Source of the DNA: Streptomyces sp. P3
GTDB taxonomy: Bacteria > Actinomycetota > Actinomycetes > Streptomycetales > Streptomycetaceae
Length of the DNA stretch: 64,000 nt
Assembly: GCA_016893485.2 (NCBI GenBank)
Contig: JAFEKX020000001.1
Span: 4,898,001-4,962,000 of the forward strand
Direction of reading: 5' to 3'
Position numbers and translations under genes: made by a program. Below the pieces are notes generated by a model. The model made no database searches. It was not told the DNA's origin and saw only the letters and a list, made by a program, of their open reading frames with translations. This document shows, piece after piece, positions 59,957-64,000 of this stretch (its first letter is position 1; each line of letters starts with the position of its first letter).

Positions 59957-61038
59957 TTAGCGCTCGACCTCGCCCTTGATGAACTTCTCGACGTTCGCGT
60001 ACGCCTCGTCGTCGAAGTACTGGACCGGCGGGGACTTCATGAAGTAGCTCGACGCGGAGAGGATCGGGCCGCCGATGCCGCGGTCCTTGGCGATCTTCGC
60101 GGCGCGCAGGGCGTCGATGATGACACCCGCGGAGTTCGGGAGTCCCAGACCTCGAGCTTGTACTCGAGGTTCAGCGGGACGTCACCGAACGCGCGGCCCT
60201 CGAGGCGGACGTAGGCCCACTTGCGGTCGTCGAGCCACTGGACGTAGTCCGACGGGCCGATGTGGACGTTCTTCTCGCCCAGGTCCCGGTCCGGGATCTG
60301 CGAGGTGACGGCCTGCGTCTTCGAGATCTTCTTGGACTCGAGGCGGTCGCGCTCCAACATGTTCTTGAAGTCCATGTTGCCGCCGACGTTGAGCTGCATG
60401 GTGCGCTCGAGACGGACACCGCGGTCCTCGAACAGCTTCGCCATCACACGGTGCGTGATGGTCGCGCCGACCTGCGACTTGATGTCGTCGCCGACGATCG
60501 GGACACCGGCCTCGGTGAACTTGTCCGCCCACTCCTTGGTGCCGGCGATGAAGACCGGAAGGGCGTTGACGAAGGCGACCTTGGCGTCGATGGCGCACTG
60601 GGCGTAGAACTTCGCCGCGTCCTCGGAACCGACGGGCAGGTAGCAGATCAGGACGTCGACCTGCTTGTCCTTGAGGACCTGGACGACGTCGACCGGGGTC
60701 TCGTCGGACTCCTCGATCGTCATGCGGTAGTACTTGCCCAGGCCGTCGAGCGTGTGACCGCGCTGGACCGTGACGCCCTTGTTCGGGACGTCGCAGATCT
60801 TGATGGTGTTGTTCTCACTGGCACCGATGGCGTCCGAGAGGTCGAGGCCGACCTTCTTCGCGTCGACGTCGAACGCGGCGACGAACTCGACGTCACCGAC
60901 GTGGTAGTCGCCGAACTGGACGTGCATCAGGCCGGGCACCTTGGCCGCCGGATCGGCGTCCTTGTAGTACTCGACGCCCTGAACCAGTGACGCGGCGCAG
61001 TTGCCCACGCCGACGATGGCTACGCGAACCGAACCCAT
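59957..61038 (-). CDS. ino1: Inositol-1-phosphate synthase, one frameshift
   Basis: ATG 61038 (MGSVRVAIVGVGNCAASLVQGVEYY) with GGGAG upstream. The NAD motif GVGNCAASL, then CYLPVGSEDAAKFYAQ, FINALPVFIAG-like VNALPVFIAG, NVGGNMDFKNMLERDRLESKK and SDYVQWLDD identify the actinobacterial enzyme. It converts glucose 6-phosphate to inositol 1-phosphate, the entry to mycothiol and phosphatidylinositol. One base is missing at about 60140 (LEVWD/SPNSAGVIIDALRAAK), so the last 62 codons, ending FIKGEVER, are in another frame. About 360 residues. A padR regulator lies 44 bp upstream on the same strand. Confidence 0.94.
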
Positions 61039-61082
61039 TCCGGTTGCTCCCTGTGTGTGCGAGGTGAGGCCCTGACTGGACC

Positions 61083-61768
61083 TCATGTGGTGGTTTCGTC
61101 GGACGGATCCGGCCCGGGGTGGCGCCCCGAGCCGGGGCAGGCCGCCCGACTCCCCAGATGTGCTGTCCTGCTGAGCGGAGCCTCCGGAGGCGGGACCCTT
61201 CAGGTCCCGTCCGGCTGCGCTCGCTCTCGATGAGCTCGTTCAGCCAGCGCACTTCGCGCTCCACGGACTCCATTCCGTGGCGCTGCAGCTCAAGCGTGTA
61301 GTCGTCGAGGCGCTCCCGGGTCCGCGCCAGAGAGGCACGCATCTTCTCCAGACGCTCCTCCAGCCGGCTGCGGCGACCCTCCAGTACGCGCATCCGAACG
61401 TCGCGTGACGTCTGCCCGAAGAAGGCGAAACGAGCGGCGAAATGTTCGTCCTCGTACGCGTCGGGCCCCGTCTGCGAGAGAAGCTCCTCGAAGTGCTCCT
61501 TGCCGTCCGCCGTCAGCCGGTAGACGATCTTGGCGCGACGTCCGGCGAGGGTGGCGGTGAGGGCGTCCTCGGGAGTGCTCCCCGTCTCTTCGATCAACCA
61601 GCCGTTGGCGACCAGCGTCTTGAGGCAGGGGTAGAGCGTCCCGTAGCTGAACGCACGGAACACTCCCAGTGACGTGTTGAGTCGTTTGCGCAGCTCATAG
61701 CCGTGCATCGGGGATTCGCGGAGCAGGCCGAGGATGGCGAACTCGAGGATGCCGGAGCGTCGGCTCAA
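61083..61768 (-). CDS. PadR-family transcriptional regulator, frameshifted tail
   Basis: The TTG start at 61768 has an excellent AGGAAGGAGG site. PadR winged helix: LSRRSGILEFAILGLLRESPMHGYELRKRLNTSLGVFRAFSYGTLYPCLKTLVANGWL. It is followed by the long C-terminal helical domain (LEERLEKMRASLARTRERLDDYTLELQRHGMESVEREVRWLNELIESER). After this the frame is lost; a Gly/Ser/Pro tail ending DETTT at 61083 is recovered with two indels. About 228 residues. It sits upstream of ino1 on the same strand, so it may regulate ino1 or its own operon. Confidence 0.85.
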
Positions 61769-62142
61769 CGTCGCCTCCTTCCTGTCCGTGGTCCTGCCGT
61801 GACGGCCTTTATGCCGAGCTGATGTATCGACTCGATACATCCAGACGATAGAACGGCCTTCCGGATGCGACAAGTGGGGAGATGGTGAGCGGCGTCACAT
61901 CACCGATTCGTTGGAATCAAGTTGCCTGATTTGGGGTGAACTTCGGGGCTAAGCAGGTTTTGACGGTGCGTAGTCTGTGCGGCATGCACACCACCGGGAA
62001 CCAAGTGACGCGTGGGGGCGTCGTCGTCCCCGGTGCGGTACGGGTGAATGCAGAACCGACCACATCCGTACTTCGGGGGACCGGAAACCAGCCGCCGTTT
62101 CCAGGCGCGCACGGATGCGCCTGCCCGAGGAGTAATCGTTCG
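61769..62142. other. padR–PBP divergent intergenic region
   Basis: 374 bp. CATCAGCTCGGCATA and TGTATCGACTCGATACATCC (61820–61842) contain the inverted repeat TGTATCGA/TCGATACA, a plausible PadR operator just upstream of padR. The rest holds the promoter for the PBP gene. An open frame from GTG 61936 runs in phase into the PBP gene but lacks a ribosome site. Confidence 0.6.
61822..61839. promoter_or_regulatory. Likely PadR operator
   Basis: TGTATCGA-CTCGATACA forms a near-perfect inverted repeat of about 18 bases, 54 bp upstream of the padR start. PadR proteins usually bind such ATAC-type palindromes and repress their own gene. Confidence 0.6.
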
Positions 62143-64000
62143 ATGAGCGAGCACCGTCGCAAACCGCCGCAGCCGCAGGGAGGCGGACGTGCCGCGGCCC
62201 GACGCGGCCAGTCCGGACCGACCTCCGGCCGCCGCGCGGCACCGCGAGGCGCCACCACCGGGTCTCCCTCCGACTCCTATGGGTCGAACCCCGCAGAGCC
62301 GGGGGTGAGGAGCGCCAGTACGGCAGCCGCGCCGAAGCACGTCGGGCTGCCCAGAGAAGCGGCGGCCGTCGCAGAGAGCCCGCCGGCCAAGGTCCCGGCG
62401 GCCCGAACGGGCCCGGCCGGGGCAGAGGGCGTGCGCCCGCGCCCGGCAAGAAGCGGTTCATCGACTATCCGCGCTTCGACAAGTACGGATGGCGCCGCTG
62501 GATGCCCTCCTGGAAGCTTGTCTCCGGCCTGTGCCTGTTCTTCCTCGGCAGCATCGTGGCCGCGGTCGGCGTCGGCTACGCGATGGTCGGCATCCCCAGC
62601 GAGAACACCGCGGCCAAGTCGCAGAACAACGTCTACTACTGGTCCAACGGCGACCAGATGGTCGCCACCGGCACCGGTGCCAACCGGCAGAACGTCACCA
62701 TCGACCAGATCCCCAAGGCCATGCAGTGGTCGGTGATCTCGGCCGAGAACAAGAGCTTCTACACCGACTCGGGCGTCGACCCCATGGGCATCGCCCGCGC
62801 CCTGGCCAACATGGCCCGCGGCGGGCAGACGCAGGGTGGTTCGACGATCACCCAGCAGTTCGTCAAGAACACCTACCTGAGCCAGGAACAGACGGTCACC
62901 CGTAAGTTCAAGGAGATGTTCATCTCCATAAAGGTGGGCACGCAGCTCAGCAAGCAGCAGGTCCTCCAGGGCTACCTGAACACCTCGTACTACGGTCGCG
63001 GGGCCTACGGCATCCAGGCCGCCGCGCAGACCTACTACGGCGTGGACGCGGTCAAGCTGACGCCAAGTCAGTGCGCCTTCCTGGCAGCGCTGTTGAAGGG
63101 TCCGACGTACTACGACCCGATCGGCGCCACGAACATCGACCCCGCGGCGGACGCCAAGTCCAACACCGCGCGCTCCAAGGCGCGTTGGAGCTGGATCCTC
63201 GAGCAGATGCACAACGACAAGCGCATCACGGACGCCGAGTACCAGACGGCCATCAAGAAGTACCCCGAGCCCCAGGGGCTCAAAGCGACCAAGGGTATGA
63301 CCGGCCAGATCAGCTACCTGGTGGACACGGCCAAGAAGTACGTGCTGGCCCACTCGAACATCTCACAGACCGAGTTCGACCAAGGCGGCTACCAGATCTA
63401 CACGACCTTCCAGAAGGACAAGGTCAACGAGCTGAGCGCGGCCGTGAAGAAGGTCCAGAAGGAGCGCCTCGACCCGAAGAAGCGCGACCTGGACAAGTAC
63501 GTCCAGTTCGGCGCGGCGTCGGTGGTGCCCAAGGATGGAGCGATCGTCGCCCTCTACGGAGGCGACGGTTACGAGAACGGCCACTTCACCAACAACGCCG
63601 ACACCTCGGGTGTGCCAGTAGGTTCGACCTGGAAGCCGTTCGTGCTCGCCGCCGCCATGCAGTACGGCACGTACAAGACCGATGGCGTCGGGATCTCGCC
63701 GCTGAGCAAGTACAACGGCGACGACCATCTCAAGGTCAGAAACCAGGACGGCTCGTATGTCCTGAACAAGGACAACTCGATCTTCTATCAGAACAACGAG
63801 AGCAACTACCCCTGGGGATACATCACCCTGCGCAAGGCGATGGAGCAGTCCATCAACACGCCGTTCGTGCAACTGGGCATGGATGTGGGGAACTCCAAGG
63901 TGCGGGACGTGGCCAAGGCGTCCGGGATACTGGACAACAGTTTCGCCACGTTGAACGCGTCCTTCGCCATCGGTACCTCGACGCCCAGCGCGATCCGGAT
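62143..64000 (+). CDS. Bifunctional penicillin-binding protein (GT51 + transpeptidase), C-terminus outside the window, one frameshift
   Basis: ATG 62143 (MSEHRRKPPQPQGGGRAAARR) starts a basic cytoplasmic tail, then a helix (LVSGLCLFFLGSIVAAVGVGYAM). The glycosyltransferase domain has SAENKSFYTDSGVDP with the catalytic Glu, GGSTITQQFVKN and SYYGRGAYGIQAAAQTYYG. The transpeptidase begins with SxxK in VGSTWKPF and SxN in EQSINTPF. One G is missing at about 62305 in the tail. The frame is open at 64000, so the last part including the KTG motif is not seen. It makes and cross-links peptidoglycan outside the cell. Confidence 0.93.

Noticed and set aside
61936..62142. Upstream GTG start for the penicillin-binding protein
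   Set aside because: The extension is in frame but has no ribosome site and would add an atypical segment before the usual MSEHRRKPP-type basic tail.

Overview
This window is the replication-origin region of a Streptomyces-type chromosome. The evidence is the very high G+C content, frequent GTG and TTG starts, the gene order gyrA–gyrB–DUF721–recF–gnd–dnaN–[oriC]–dnaA–rpmH–rnpA–yidD–yidC–jag–rsmG–parA–parB–trxA/trxB–sigM–murJ, a very long DnaA domain II, crgA, class E sortases, and many parS and DnaA-box sequences. The order agrees with what I know of the Streptomyces coelicolor core; I made no database comparison.

Layout from left to right. 1–3.3 kb holds a DUF2252 gene cut by the window edge, an HxlR regulator divergent from an azoreductase, two small proteins and tRNA-Leu. 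3.3–12.2 kb is the growth and division signalling operon fhaA–fhaB–pstP–rodA–pbpA–pknB. 12.3–16.5 kb is a convergent operon with three sortases, pabA, a small membrane protein and a DUF881 protein, followed by crgA. 17–24.6 kb carries a DnaA-box cluster, a rhomboid protease, a cyclophilin, a DUF5324-like protein, three parS-like sites, tRNA-Ala, an XRE-type regulator, a Ser/Thr kinase, an anchored surface protein and a DLW-39 peptide. 25–34.5 kb has a small exported protein, tRNA-Ile, a DUF3566 protein, gyrA, gyrB, a DUF721 protein, recF and gnd. 34.7–39.3 kb is dnaN, oriC, dnaA and rpmH. 39.3–46.2 kb is rnpA, yidD, yidC, jag, rsmG, parA, parB and an acetyltransferase. 46.3–53.6 kb is trxA, trxB, the sigM/anti-sigma pair, a pseudokinase and murJ. 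53.7–64 kb is a DUF6049 protein, pcnA/cca, an LppU-family protein, an MFS transporter, inositol-phosphate synthase, a PadR regulator and a PBP1-type penicillin-binding protein cut by the right edge.

The genes fall into a few functional sets. Initiation (DnaA, oriC, DnaN), topology (gyrase) and segregation (ParA, ParB, eleven parS-like sites) are interleaved with envelope synthesis and its control: PknB and PstP, the FHA proteins, RodA and PbpA, CrgA, the MurJ pseudokinase and MurJ, and PBP1.

One property dominates any reading of the sequence. Most longer genes, including essential ones (dnaA, gyrA, gyrB, recF, parA, parB, rodA, pknB, trxB), contain one or more single-base indels, nearly always in G or C runs. 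I read these as sequencing or assembly errors and report such genes over their full reconstructed span rather than as pseudogenes. I found no insertion sequence, prophage, CRISPR array or obviously transferred island.
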